64,000 nucleotides of DNA from Harmonia axyridis (GCF_914767665.1 NC_059501.1:23660501-23724500), one strand, 5' to 3'. Shown: positions 23,401 to 35,330, counted from the stretch's first letter. Numbers and translations: made by a program. The notes: a model not told the origin generated them from the sequence alone.

Positions 23401-25128
23401 ACCAAGATGACGCATGAAATGGACAAGTTCGATATTTTAATTAAGTAATATATTGTTCTATTCGTTTCCTCGAGGTTGATTCTCCATTTGAGGTTTCTTT
23501 TGATTTTTAAATTTTGGATGTTGATTTGTGCTTTCTTTTCTTAACATTTCCTTATTTTCTTTTTATTTTTTGTGGAGAAGACTTAAAGACCATAGTCCTC
23601 TTTGAAAAATATGATGATAAATTGACGCTTACTCAATCAAATATAGAAAATATTGCAATTTTTGCAGGGAAAATTATGGTAGTTATCTCACTTGAATCCA
23701 CCACTATTTGTGTAAAAAATTTCATTTCCATCGTAAGAGCTTGGAAATGTAATATACAAACATACTCGAATTAATAATTATATAAATATGGATTGACATG
23801 CTTTCGAAGAATTTGTTCTTGGATATTCTTGAGAACTCTTTTCCTTTCATAAAATATTCCATTCAACACTGGCCATCAAACATTTATGGTAACATTCCAT
23901 ATTATGTGAAACGTCCTTTCTCAACTTATTGATCCAACTGTCAGGAGCAAATTTTATTCTACAATATAAAAATAGATGTGTGCAAATGACTTCTGGTAGT
24001 GAAGATGAGGTCTCATACACGGCTCCAAAAATTTACGGAGCTGCAAATATTGCACCGCTGAATTTGTTACCCAGAATATAAAGTGAGTTTTATATGAACT
24101 GGCATGATTGTTTCACTCGATGAAAAATTTCGGATAAACCTCAAATAATGCCCTGAATTGGACTTGCTGGTCGCTGGTGTATTTGAGTTTTCTACTGAAT
24201 TCACACGATGTTGTGAAGTATCTAATTATTGGTTTGAATATTCTAGAATCAGGGATACCAATAAACCATGTAAAGACATCACTGTGTGCATTCGATTTAA
24301 ATTTTGTTTTTCTATTTAAAACATTCGAAAATACCACTGACTTGGCATCAGGAACTTTCCAGTGCTCGTTGGATCAACTATATAGAAATTTAAGAGGTGT
24401 GATTTAACATGATGTCATTATTGTTGGTTAGATCATCTACAGATGAAGGGTTCTGATGATACGATTCTCTGAAATTATGACATTCCTTAAATTCTTCCGA
24501 TATTTTTCTTGAATTTTTGTGGTTTTGACAGCATAAGAATAACGAAATTATTTCAGAGGTTCAATTATTATTCAATATACATATCTCTTATCTCGATAGG
24601 GTCTATTGTCGCGGAAATAATGATGAAATTATTTCTCTTCCAATATTCTTCTTGAATTTTACATGTTTCTGCTTTGTTATTATCTCAAATTTTTTAAGAA
24701 GAGGAAAGAGGTTGTTTTATATCTACATTTGAATTGTCAACTCCATATATCGATATAGGAAAGTTTGAGTCATTTTTTTTCTGATCTTTTTTTTTAATTT
24801 TCTATGGTTTTGTTGAAGCGAACAACAAGAAAAGCTGAAAGAAGCTTAGACTTAGAGATACTTACTCCTCCAGAAATAAGGGAGGTGGCAAAAAGTATCG
24901 ATTGTCAGAAAATGTCGAATGTTTTATTCCTATTGAGAATAATCATTTTGCTGCCTAGAAAGAAAAAGTAATACTTTGCTGATTGATATGTGTCTGCAAA
25001 ATCAATATTTGCTGTCAATCGGAGAAAATGACAATTACTTAGATCTAGAACAGTTAGCTTCACTTCATTAATAATGATAAATTTATCCTCATAGGAATGA
25101 CTCAAAAAATATTGCCGATTTATTAATA
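23401..25128. other. unassigned AT-rich sequence
   Basis: No gene, repeat or structured site recognised in this stretch. Confidence 0.4.
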
Positions 25129-25245
25129 AATATACAAAATCATATCAGGAATATTGGACACAATTTTATTCTATTGTTTAATTTGTAACAACGCCGACGT
25201 TTCGAAACAGTTCGTTTCTTTTTCGACGCTAAAAAATAAATAAAC
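25129..25245 (-). repeat. possible retroelement terminal fragment
   Basis: On the minus strand GTCGAAAAAGAAACGAACTG is followed by TTTCGAAACGTCGGCGTTGT and an ATAGAATAAAATTGTG tract. The CGAAACGT...AAATAAAAT layout resembles the ends of Penelope-like or similar arthropod retroelements, and is comparable to the sequence in the 47.6-kb inverted repeat. Assignment is tentative. Confidence 0.3.
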
Positions 25246-27165
25246 ATATAAGGCATACAATATAACATAATATGATAACACATTACCTAGTTAACACAAA
25301 CAATATTGTGGTAGTTAGTGATTGAGTCGATTAATAAAATGAAAAGTCTTTTCGAAAAAACACGGATACAAACTTACACGAGACAGTCTAGACACAGCGA
25401 ACGCTACCACCAAATCTACAACAAAGCGAAAACTAACCCGATTTTCCGCTTCCCGATTAACCCAAATGGTGTAGAATAATTGCAGTTTTTCCTTTAGTGC
25501 TCTCGAGGAGATGACCACAGTTGGAGGCATGCCTCAAAACTATTTTGAAACCGCCTTCAAAGGCGTAGGAATATTCTCGATCTCGTCTCGTTGAAACGAT
25601 GTAGAAAACGCGCTAGACGAGTAAGCGCGTGAGGCATGCCTCGAACAGTTTTCTTCTTAAAGAGAAAGTTAGATGAATATACGAGAATCGTGAGATTGAG
25701 CATGGTTATAATGGAACAGAAATCCAATTCAGTACCGTATGATGTGAAATTCAGGATGAGATGGATTAAAAAAAATCGATTTATACGTATAATTTCCAGA
25801 ATTTATTTGGTGAGGCACTGCCTTTCTACATCTAGCTACGTTCAGATCAGAATTAAACAAATATTAACCTAATGAAAAAAACTTTCCCATAAATCAAAAA
25901 CTCATATTTGATACCTCCCCAGACATCCTCGGCATGCCTTGGAAATCGAATACCATTAATATGTCAAACAAATTCACCCCTCTTTCATTCGTAAGAGTTA
26001 TTCAAACACACCTCATGCTCCCCCCCTTACACAACCCAGGTACTAATTGGACTAGGTCCGACTCTTTAACAAGAACGCGATATTAAAAGGAAGACTTAAC
26101 AAGTTAATATATAACTTTCGGTTCTGTTGATAACTCAACCCTTCTTGTACCATTAAAGTTTTTCTATCTGAGAAAGAGAGGAAAGTTGGACCCCTATAAT
26201 GGGATTCATCAGACGGAGCGCGACCTTGAGGGTTGCTTGATAGGGAGAAAGTAATTCTCGTTTACAGGGGTGGAGTTCAAAGGGGATTGTTTCGTTTCTC
26301 AGCGTAACTATGTGTGTAATTAGGTAATGGGTTTTGCTATGAAGCCGATAGGTTCTTTAATTGAATCAAATACGCTATATCTGAGTTCGAAGTAATTTTT
26401 ATTCATCTTTCGGGGTAAGATCTTAGGTGAATGAGTATACACATAGGTGGTTCATAAATGGAGCCGAATTGTAGAGATTCATTTTATTTTTTTATATAAA
26501 TTTTACTGCTTCAACATCTAGGTCCTTAGCGGGAATAATACTGTCAACAGATGTTCATTACAACAGTATTTTTAGTAGATTGAGTTGATCAATGTTGAAT
26601 TCAGTTCTCTGAGATTGGTGTGATTGACACTCGGTTATTTTAGGTTGCATATGACACTGTTGTATGCAGTGCACTATTCTTTGAGACATCTTCCTTCGTC
26701 ATTAGGTAGTGGTGCCTTGCTGAACAATGTCCTATTTAAACGCATTAAAGAAGAAATACCCCTCCTCTTCTTGTTGCTATCGCTTTCTCCTGAATTGTGT
26801 TAGGGTCAATAAGTAAATTAAAAGTCAAAATTTCAAAAGGCTTTTATTCTAAGAATAACAATTGAATAAATTGAAGATATGAAGTTTTAGTGAAATGGAG
26901 AATATTTTTAATTTACAGTATTGCCTATAACGGTAAAAAAAAATGAAAAATTTGCTTGTTAGGTATTAAATAAGACTCGTTTGAATTTCCATTATTTTAT
27001 TAGATAAATTGAAATGGTTTCAGTTTTTCAGATTTCTTACATTTCGAATAATTTAGAACTTGAATAACAGTTATGAATAATGTAAGTAATCAGAAGAAAC
27101 TACAGTGCAGCGAAACAATTGTTACATAAAATTGTGGAAATTAGTATAATTCGTTTCAATATCTA
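25246..27165. other. unassigned sequence
   Basis: No gene recognised. GAGGCATGCCTC is present twice, at about 25524 and 25631, either side of a GC-richer stretch. The 26000-26330 portion is free of transposon signatures. Confidence 0.35.
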
Positions 27166-28431
27166 TTAGGTGTACAAATTTGCTTTTGCCGTTTTGCCAT
27201 AGATGACTGTAGCGGTAAATGATACTCGAAATATATAGATCATAGATGTCATACAATACGCATAGGTATTTGTAAACATTACGCCATCGAAATATTAGTC
27301 GACTTGTGTCTGCCTCATAAAGTTATTGTCGATTAAACATGTCAGCTTACGAGCCAAATCCTCGTTATTTGCGGCAGTTTTTAATTTTCTGCTTTTATCT
27401 GAGAAAATCTGGGGCTGAGGCTCATCCATTGCTCTCAAATACCTATGGTGAGACCGCTATTAGTGAGAGAACGTGCCAAGAGTGGTTTCAGCGCTTCAAG
27501 GACGGTGATTTTGACGTCATAGACATGAATGGCGATGGAAGATAGTAAGTTTTCGAAGATGCAGAATTGAAGGCCTTATTTGATCAAGACTCATATCATA
27601 CACAAAAAGAATTGGCAGGAGCATTAGGAGCGACGCGAATAGTCATTTCAAAACACCTGAAAGTCTAGGGAATAATTCAGAAACAAGGATATTGGGTGCC
27701 GTACGAACTGATCCTGAGAAATGTTGAACGGCGTTTGTTTGCTTGTGAACAGATGCTTGCAAGGCAAAGACGGAAGGGATTTATTTCTGCATATCATTGT
27801 GACTGGAGAAAAAAAATTAGTTCATTACGATAATCCCAAGCGTAAAAAATCATGAGGATATCTCGGCCATGCTTCCACGTCGACGGCCGAACTGAATATT
27901 CACGTTTCCAAGGCCATCCTCAGTATTTGGTGGTATCAACACGGCGTTTTGCATTATGAGTTGTTAAAACCTGAAACAATCACGGGCGATCGTTATCGAA
28001 CGCTATTAATGCGTTTAAGCCGAGCATTGAAAGACAAATGGCCACAATACAACGAGAGACATGATAAAGTGATTTTACAGCATGTTACGAAAGTGGCAAG
28101 ACATACTTGAAAACGTTCAAATGGGAAGTCCCACCCCAACCGCCGTAGTCTCCAGACGTTGATCCCTCGGAATATCACTTGTTTAGATTAATGGCACACG
28201 ACCCGTCTGACCAGCGCTTCTGGTTTATGAAGAAATGAAAAATTTGATTGATTCGTGGATCACTTCGAAAAATGACCAGTTTTTTCAACGCGGTATTCAT
28301 ACGCTACCTGAAAGATGGGAGGAAATAGTGTCCAGCAATGGACAATACTTTGAATCATAAATGTATATCCAGTTTTTTACAATAAAGTCTCGAATTTCGG
28401 AATAAATGGCGGAAGCGATGTTATACGTCTA
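27166..28431 (+). pseudogene. near full-length mariner with broken transposase
   Basis: A TA is followed by TTAGGTGTACAAATTTGC at the left, and the right end is the inverse-type GGCGGAAGCGATGTTATACG. The length of about 1.27 kb is usual for mariner. The transposase starts MSAYEPNPRYLRQFLIFCFY at 27339, with HTH block ERTCQEWFQRFKDGDFDV. Stops begin at 27543. Further blocks are readable out of frame: VHYDNPKRKKS, LKPETITGDRYRTLLMRLSR, SPDVDPSEYHLF and LPERWEEIVSSNGQYFES. The second catalytic aspartate (HDNA) block is deleted, reading QHVTKVAR, and the third catalytic D has become E in PSEY. It cannot be an active transposase. Confidence 0.9.
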
Positions 28432-28719
28432 TGTAGTAGAAAAATCAATTCAATCTTATAACTTCAATACAATAGCAATTACCAGTTGAATTGGTTTTAT
28501 CGTAATACTTTTTATGCCTTCGGCACAAACAAACTGATTATTGCAATGTGCGAAACTTGCAGTATTTCCTTATACAAGTCTAACTATTGCATATTCAGCT
28601 TAATCAAAAATCTACTCCAATTATTCCACGACAAGAACAACGTCCTGTTTATCAGTTTTCCTCGTAGAACATAGCGATAGTTACGTGTGTGAGTTTCTCT
28701 CACAACCTGGTATAATTAA
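28432..28719. other. unassigned sequence
   Basis: No feature recognised between the mariner copy and the possible exon. Confidence 0.4.
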
Positions 28720-29004
28720 TTATTCCTCATTTGTAATTCAAGAAGACGGAGAACGGCACCTCTGGTAGATCCTAACCCGAAGCCAGGCGCCAGTCCCGAG
28801 GAGGATCGCCCACTACAGGCCGATGTCAAGAGTTCAGATTTCACGCGAACAAGAAATCCACTGTTACAAGTCGAGCTCGGAAAATTATTATGTGATTGGA
28901 AAAGGGGCATCCGCAAAAGGAGTGGAATAAATCGGGACGATTTTTACGAAAACTGTCATAAGATACAGGACGGCTTTTCAAAGAGAACCAAAGGTATCGA
29001 TTGA
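28720..29004 (+). CDS. possible host exon, unknown protein
   Basis: A 94-codon stop-free run without an early ATG, in a stretch clearly richer in GC than its surroundings. It reads RRRRTAPLVDPNPKPGASPE, then EDRPLQADVKSSDFTRTRNP, LLQVELGKLLCDWKRGIRKR and SGINRDDFYENCHKIQDGFS. Possible splice sites frame it: TTCAAG before 28743, and CCAAAG|GTATCG after 28993, giving a 251-nt internal exon. The peptide is charged with mixed composition, unlike the low-complexity chance frames nearby, and I do not recognise its family. It could instead be a remnant of an unrecognised retroelement gag or a chance open frame. Confidence 0.35.
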   Translation, partial: LFLICNSRRRRTAPLVDPNPKPGASPEEDRPLQADVKSSDFTRTRNPLLQVELGKLLCDWKRGIRKRSGINRDDFYENCHKIQDGFSKRTKGID

Positions 29005-29605
29005 AGTCGGCGCACAGATCGGAGGTTACACTTTGTCAAAGCTCGGGTACTTTGTTCACAATGGGAACGAAATGACGTTCGTGGGATGGAACCTTATTTG
29101 GCGTGGATCCTTGAAAAGTTTAAGGGTAAGGAGAAAAATTCATGTTCGCAATTGAGAAACGGAGGTTCATTGAGAGTTCAGATATATTCAGAAAGCCAGT
29201 TGGGAAGTATTGCCTTTGATTGGGATTTGGTTAGAGGATATGCTTATATTTTCTTCGAGAAGATGGATGCAGATTTATTCATTCGTTTTTAATAATAATG
29301 ATGATCCTACTGTAGGTGATGTGTAAGTGAGTGAATTTCTTCTAAACGCAAAACTTATTCTGATGTTGTCTTAGGTATGTTTTGGAAATTCTACGGTTAG
29401 TTTAGATCAGCGGTATCCAACCGCGATCTACTAACTTCACTGAGAGTTTTAACTAGGAATAACAGAGAATATTCGATAAAATTTGATTGGACTTAAATCT
29501 GTGATGATTGTACCTACTTATTGGTATTTTTTGTATCAATTGTTACATCCGAACGAAAAACAAATTTCTAGCAGGACATTATCTGTTATTGCAAGAGTTC
29601 ATATA
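29005..29605. other. unassigned sequence
   Basis: No gene recognised. If the preceding exon is real this is intron. Confidence 0.35.
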
Positions 29606-30221
29606 CAGGGTGTCTCATTTGAAATAAGGGACGCAGAAATTCCTTCCGTCGTCTTTGCCTTGCAAACAGCTGTTAACATGCAAACAAACGCCGTTAAACA
29701 TCTTTAGGCTTCAACTCACTACGGCACCCAATTTCCTTGTTTCTGAATCATTCCCATGACTTTCAGGCGTTTTGAAATGGCTTGTTGCGTCACTTCCAAT
29801 GATCTTGTTAATTTTTGTTGCGTTTGACACGAGTCTTAATCAAGTAATGCTTTCAATTCTGCATATTCCAGAATCTTGGCTCTTTACCGTTCTTGATGAA
29901 GCATTGAAACCACTTTCGGCACGTTATTTCACTAATAGCAGCCTCACCATAGGGATCTGTGAGCATTCGATGAGCCTCAGCAGCAGATTCATTCATATTA
30001 AAGCAGAAAATTGAAACCTCCCGCAAATGACGAGAATTTGGCTCCTAAGCTGAGATGTTTAATCGAGAACAACTTCATGATGCAGACACAAACCGAATAC
30101 TTAATATTTTGATTATGTTTATCAATAATTAATCTTATTGTATGACATCTATTTATTTCGACTACCACTCACCGCTACAGCTATTTATTGCAAAACGGCG
30201 GAAGCAAAGTGGTATACCTAA
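29606..30221 (-). pseudogene. 5' half of a mariner, third copy of the family
   Basis: On the minus strand it starts with the terminal repeat TTAGGTATACCACTTTGCTT (end at 30221) and continues with the same leader and HTH region as the 13.0- and 27.2-kb copies. Readable blocks are ISAXEPNSRHLRE, ITCRKWFQCFIKNG and VTQQAISKRLKVMGMIQKQG. It is truncated after the region matching DGRNFCVP. Its inner end abuts TATACAGGGTGTCTCATTTG, the end of a different transposon, so something else inserted or recombined there. Confidence 0.8.
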
Positions 30222-31010
30222 AAGTAAATTTTCATATCCTTCAAAAAACGGAATTCAGAAATTAACACTAATTACTAGTTTCAAGCTCATTTTTGTCAAT
30301 AAAACTTTATATCAGATTAGTTAGAACAGAATTGATAAATTAGTTAAACAATTCATCTCCAAGTTTGATTTGAGACTAATTAAGAAATAGTGAAATAATA
30401 GAATTTTATTAGAAAATCAAGGATGCTCAGAAGTACAGGGTATTTCTTAATGGTTCAACCGTTGAATTTATCCATCCAAAAGTTCAGTCGGTTTTTTCAG
30501 TAGTAGGTATAGTTCATATACCCTCATTCAACTCTTATTGAATATTGTTTGTACCCAATTTTCGTAAATCATTGTCTCATTTCATGATAAGTATGGATCA
30601 GTGGGAAGATATATGTGTATTATTCAATTAGTGTAGTGTGAGAGCGATCACAATTCGAAGATCGTTAACTCATTCATACTTATATCGCGTATCGGTCCCA
30701 GACATCAACACTGAACTACTGATTTGAATTCCCACCCCACATTATGAATGTCTTTAGGTCAAAATACAGGTAGATACCAATTCATGTTAGTGGTGTTCTC
30801 GCGTTGAAAAATGCTTCAGGTAGTTAAATATCTAATAGAAGGTGATAAGATCAAGTCGGTGTTGTAATTTAATTGGATGGCTTATCTACGGGTCCCTTAT
30901 AACAATAAGTGGTTTGGTTACCATTATCAAGAAACGCCACCCCTTTCGTCTATTCAGTTGCCATATAGGACTCAGACGACAGAATATTCAGCAGAATCAG
31001 TTATTACAAT
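30222..31010. other. unassigned sequence
   Basis: No gene recognised. Confidence 0.4.
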
Positions 31011-31690
31011 TATACAGGGTGGCCATTTGAAAACGAAACAGACGAGATTACAGACGAAATAAAGTTTTTCGATAGAAATGCTCGGACAGGTCGATTTCTG
31101 TTTCGAGGGGGACAACTTAAGATGTAGGTTACGGACGCATAGCGCTTCAACCCTTGCTGCTACAACCCCCACCCCCAATTTTTGAATAGGGAAGATGGGG
31201 TGAGTGATACCTCAATTTAAAGGTATTTTTATACTGATTTCAGCACAGTAATTGTTTTTTCATTTTATGCATTAGTTCTCGAAATATTCATGCGTTAGTT
31301 AGTTAGGAAGGAAGCCACAGTCATGGTTGTTTTGAAGCTCAAAATGTCGATTTTTCACAAAACACTACAAGTGCCATGAAAACACCACTTCATTTTCAAA
31401 TTCTTAGTTGAGAATATTTCGAGAACTAATGCATAAAATGAAAAAACAATTACTGTGCTGAAATCAGTATAAAAATACCTTTCAAATGAGGTATCACTCA
31501 CCCCATCTTCCCTATTCAAAATTTGGGGGTGAGGGTTATAGTAGCAAGGGTTGAAGCGCTATGCGTCCGTAACCTACATCTTAAGTTGTCCCCCTCGAAA
31601 CAGAAATCGACCTGTCCGAGCATTTCTATCGAAAAATTTTATTTCGTCTGTAATCTCGTCTGTTTCGTTTTCAAATGGCCACCCTGTATA
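31011..31690. mobile_element. 680-bp fold-back element, copy A
   Basis: Ends TATACAGGGTGGCC and GGCCACCCTGTATA are perfect inverses. The two arms of about 310 bp are nearly identical and read inwards to about 31330-31380; the small loop contains GTCGATTTTTCACAAAACAC. Two 62-70-codon open frames on opposite strands are just the two arms read outwards. No transposase. Copy B at 36689 has exactly the same length. Confidence 0.95.
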
Positions 31691-32670
31691 GCAGTGACAT
31701 CGGCGTAGTACCCATTGTTCCGTGATTTTCAAGAATTCAAACCTTAATACATACCTCCAAAAATTGTTTTTTATCATATGTTTTGTTTCATGATGATAGC
31801 ATACTTTAAATTATAACACGAGGTGTTTGAAAAGTGCTAGATAACAGAAAAAACTCAACTTTTTAATTCAAAACTGTTTCTCTGAAGTAATTTTCTTATA
31901 CAAATTTCTCCTGATCCGCTTTGTCTAACTTTGAAATTTCGGATAAGAGACAGAGTTGTCGCTAGGTTTTAGGCAGGTTAGGCAGTTACCTAGGGCGCAA
32001 AAATCAGGAGTATTTAAAGCATGATCAAAATCACATGTGCAGATATTAAAAGTACCGAATGGAATTTTTAATTCACTCAAAAACGACATAGAGGAATTAG
32101 GACAAATTTAACATAACCAAACATCAATATGCATTATGCAATATACTCATTAATATCTCTGACGCCCCGTAATACCGCTCATAATACCTTTTTATGAGTT
32201 ATTGACACTAAATCTCATGCATTCATCGGGCTTGTCGGTGTTCTCTTTGAAAAACTTTGCCGACTTTTATTCCATTTTTGGGGCGGCTTCTTGATATTTC
32301 AAGAATTATATTTATTTCCAATTCTTTAATCAGAATGTTGATTCCTCAAACGGATGCAAAAAATTGGAGATTCCATTTCACCATTTGCATCTTATCATTC
32401 AAAAGAAATATTAGAAGTGTTATTATTTCTTGAAATTATTTAAAATATTTTAACTCGTCTAAAATATGTGCAAATTGAGTGTAATTTTTTCAATTTGCCT
32501 CTAGATTTTAAGTTAATGGTTACGGTTAGCTCTATATTTTTTTATTTTTCAAGCATTTTTTTGGGCACTTAGTAATACCCACGCATGAAGAGTCGAATGA
32601 TGAAGAAGTCTAAATCGAAAATTTCGTATTCACTTCGATAATATAGTACTGTTCTCAAAGGAATACGAAA
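31691..32670. other. unassigned, transposon-like motifs
   Basis: No open gene. TTAGGCAGTTACCTAGGGCG near 31990 resembles CTTAGGGCGGTAGTTTGGCT near 34830, in direct orientation. These may be remains of an older transposon into which the tyrosine-recombinase element inserted. Confidence 0.3.
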
Positions 32671-32835
32671 TATGATTCTTTTCGTACTTCCGGGCCTAAA
32701 GTGACAACTTCACTCCCTTGTGACAGGTACTAAAGTGTCACATTTAATCCCTCCGGGATTAAATATTGACGAAACTCCTGGAACGATTAAATCACAAACA
32801 AACGAATTTAAGGGATATTTCATTGAAAAATATAA

Positions 32836-34022
32836 TTAATTAGAATGGTAATTAACGTTAATATTCAAATTAATATTGTGACAGTTCGTCATATTGACCA
32901 GTCTTTCCTGGGTTAATGCACCAGGTAACTGACGAGTAACAGATAGGTCCTTTTCATATTGAACTGGTGTTTGTTTCGAAGATCCTGCGGAAACAGGAAG
33001 CGAGAATGAGGACTGTGACATAACTATAGTGGACGAATCGGTGACTTGACCAAATATTTTATCTGAAATTTTTTGTTTATTTTTAATAGACGATTCAATA
33101 TATCCCTCGGCCACGTTGGAGGATTTCCATCCTCCATGTCTCTTCAGCACGTCTATTGTTGCTCCCGAATCAGCTAACAAAGACGCAGATGTGCGTCTAA
33201 AACAATGTCCCGTATAAGACGTCGCATTTTCTAATTTCAAGAAAGCTGCTATTTGCCGTGGAAATACCAAACATGTTTTTTCCTACTACTCGCGTAGTAC
33301 ATTCTTTGTTGATGTATTGAACAAAAAATTTTGAATGAGGTGTCCCTGTCTTTCGCAATGCCACATATTTTCGAAATATCGCCACAAAACTGATGGCACT
33401 GTTTTCTGAATTTTTGATCACAAAATTTCGGTCAATTTTATTTTTGGTGTTTCTAATCGCAATTAGGAAGGAATCGCCCAAATCTCTCACATCGTCGATT
33501 TCTAAATCAACCAACTCTTTTCCACGACAAGCTCCTGCAACGCCCAAAATAAGTGCAACCTACAAAAAAATTGATTTCTTAAAATTTCTGAATATAAACA
33601 AATTTCCAAATTTACCTTAAGCATTAAATATTTATCATCCGGAGCCTCCCGTAAGAACTGATCTACCTGCTCAGACGTGAGAATTCTTGACTTCTTTGGC
33701 TTAAATCCCTCATTTCTTCTCTTCAAAAAAGCTAATAATTTTGGAAATTTACCAATATCTTATCAATATCTTCTCTAATGTTAATAACCGATTTCAGCAT
33801 TGAGTAATGTGCCCAGAGAGTTGAGGCACAAACCGCTTTTGATTTATCATTGAAGTAGACTAACAGCGCATTTTCAGTAGGTTGTCTCACATTTTTTAAG
33901 CGGCACCACTTTTTAAAAGCATCGTACTGCTGCTCGTATAGTTTTCTAGATTTCGGTGGTAACAATTCTTCACCTACTTCGGCTGCTCTTTTATCAATAT
34001 CAGATACACCTTCTTCACTCAT
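32836..34022 (-). pseudogene. tyrosine recombinase (Crypton-like), two frameshifts
   Basis: It starts MSEEGVSDIDKRAAEVGEEL at 34022. An N-terminal SAM-like core-binding part (YEQQYDAFKKWCRL, STLWAHYSMLKSVINI) is followed by a linker and LTSEQVDQFLREAPDDKYLM. A 56-nt intron at 33560-33615 (GTAAAT...TTGTAG on the minus strand) precedes the catalytic domain. That domain has box I arginine in GACRGKEL, a lysine hairpin IRNTKNKIDRNFVI, HxxR as GHCFRRTSASLLADSG, HGGW and the tyrosine in VAEGYIESS. All catalytic residues (R, K, H, R, H, Y) are readable. Single-base frame changes near 33748 and near 33268 interrupt it, so this copy is probably dead unless they are sequencing errors. Confidence 0.8.
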
Positions 34023-34222
34023 GATACCAATAATTATCAATAACAATGTTTCTTTACAATGACACTAGTAATGACAATGTTTCTAAATTATAATTGTCAC
34101 AACGCAATGTTACTATGGTAACTTATTTTAAAGACAGTTTATTAAATGAGTTGAAGAGAGAAAAAACTGATTGAAATTATTGAAATAATTAATAAAATCA
34201 TACCGGAAGTACGAAAAGTATG

Positions 34223-34340
34223 TATATACCTTGCGACTGAGGTACATTTAATCCTTCAGGTAAATTATGGCCCTCCCTGCGGTCGGGCCATAAACTTTAC
34301 CTTCAGGATTAAATGTACTACTTCAGTCCCGCGGTATATA
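34223..34340. repeat. large imperfect hairpin at recombinase element end
   Basis: Arms of about 48 bp start TATATACC on both strands and include TACATTTAATCC and TATGGCCC, enclosing the CG-rich loop TCCCTGCGGTC. It lies just outside the right 16-bp inverted repeat and may be an end structure or target-site hairpin. Confidence 0.85.
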
Positions 34341-34345
34341 ATATA

Positions 34346-34959
34346 CTATTATTCTAAATCCAACATGAGATTGAAATATCTGGAAAAACCTGAAATATAA
34401 TATCGGTAGTACACTCCATATTTTTAATTATTAACGATTCAGACATAATTGAATGAAAAATTAGTTGGAAAAAACCAAAGGATTTCTTAAAAAATATAGG
34501 GGTGAATATTGTTTCGAAAAGCAATCAAATGAAGGCAAAGATATTGCTCATAATTCGGGAAGATGTAATTCCATTCTTTAAATCGAATGATAAAATGTTT
34601 ATTGACCAAAATAATAAATTAAGAAAGCCTTAGCAAAAAGACAAGGCAGTTCGACTATGAAGCTCTTGATGAAGTGATGCAAGATCTAAACCAAAAATTT
34701 AAAATTAGTATTATTGTAAAATTTTGTATTGAGGAATTTTCTTTTGAATTGCTGGTTTTTCGTAGATGAATATTTCCTCTATATTATTATTAAAATTAGG
34801 GTGGCAGATTGGGTCTAGGCTTAGGGCGGTAGTTTGGCTAGGAAATGCTCTGAAAAGAGTTCTCTTTGATTTTCATTTCCCAACTTTTCAATAAAAAGTG
34901 TAAGGGGTTTAATCCTGATCTATATTCAGTTCTAGTATATTTTTATTAAAGGTATGATG
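34346..34959. other. unassigned sequence
   Basis: No gene recognised. Confidence 0.4.
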
Positions 34960-35330
34960 CAATTATAATAAACATGTCACTTCTTAGTGACATTTAATGT
35001 TTTCTAAGGAACTTCCTATTGAGTCATAGTAACTTTTGAGAGATTGAAATACTTTTTAGCGACTTTTATCGCATTTCAATATTTTTAGTATACGTTGACT
35101 GAGGTTTAGATTAATTGAGGTTCAGGTTGACTTAGGTTTAGGTTGACCGGGGTTAAGGTTGACTCAGGTTTAGGTTGACTCAGGTTTAGGTTGACTGAGG
35201 TTCAGATTATCTGAGGTTAAGGAACTTTTAGTCACTTTTCAGTGGCATTCAGTGAATTCCAAGAAACTTTCATGCGAGTCCTAATGAGTTTTCGTAAATT
35301 GAGTTACTTTTTAGTGACTTTGATCGAGTA
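34960..35330. repeat. 16-bp minisatellite flanked by direct repeats
   Basis: About eight imperfect units of TTGACTCAGGTTTAGG (35094-35222). They are flanked by diverged direct repeats: AAGGAACTTCCTATTGAGTC then CTTTTTAGCGACTTTTATCG on the left, AAGAAACTTTCATGCGAGTC then CTTTTTAGTGACTTTGATCG on the right. The units contain TTTAGG but not the tandem TTAGG telomere repeat. Confidence 0.85.

Larger units (their letters stand above)
32671..34345 (-). mobile_element. Crypton-like tyrosine-recombinase element
   Basis: The unit is bounded by 16-bp inverted repeats, CTTTTCGTACTTCCGG at 32678-32693 and CCGGAAGTACGAAAAG at 34203-34218, enclosing a tyrosine-recombinase gene. Next to the left repeat are small palindromes (ATTTAATCC CTCC GGGATTAAAT at about 32742-32766). 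Outside the right repeat is a hairpin with arms of about 48 bp. Both sides share GGTAC and ATTTAATCC words. No DDE transposase and no obvious target duplication, as expected for tyrosine-recombinase insertion. Exact ends are uncertain. Confidence 0.7.

Noticed and set aside
31523..31708. Recurring 61-68-codon frame starting MGVRVIVARVEALCVRN at four places
   Set aside because: It is the same fold-back arm read outwards in both copies and both arms, not a gene family.
33197..33547. Independent small gene on the minus strand
   Set aside because: It is the middle of the tyrosine recombinase read until a one-base frame change, not a separate gene.
35094..35222. Telomere-like TTAGG array
   Set aside because: Units contain TTTAGG separated by other bases; there is no tandem TTAGG, so it is an ordinary minisatellite.
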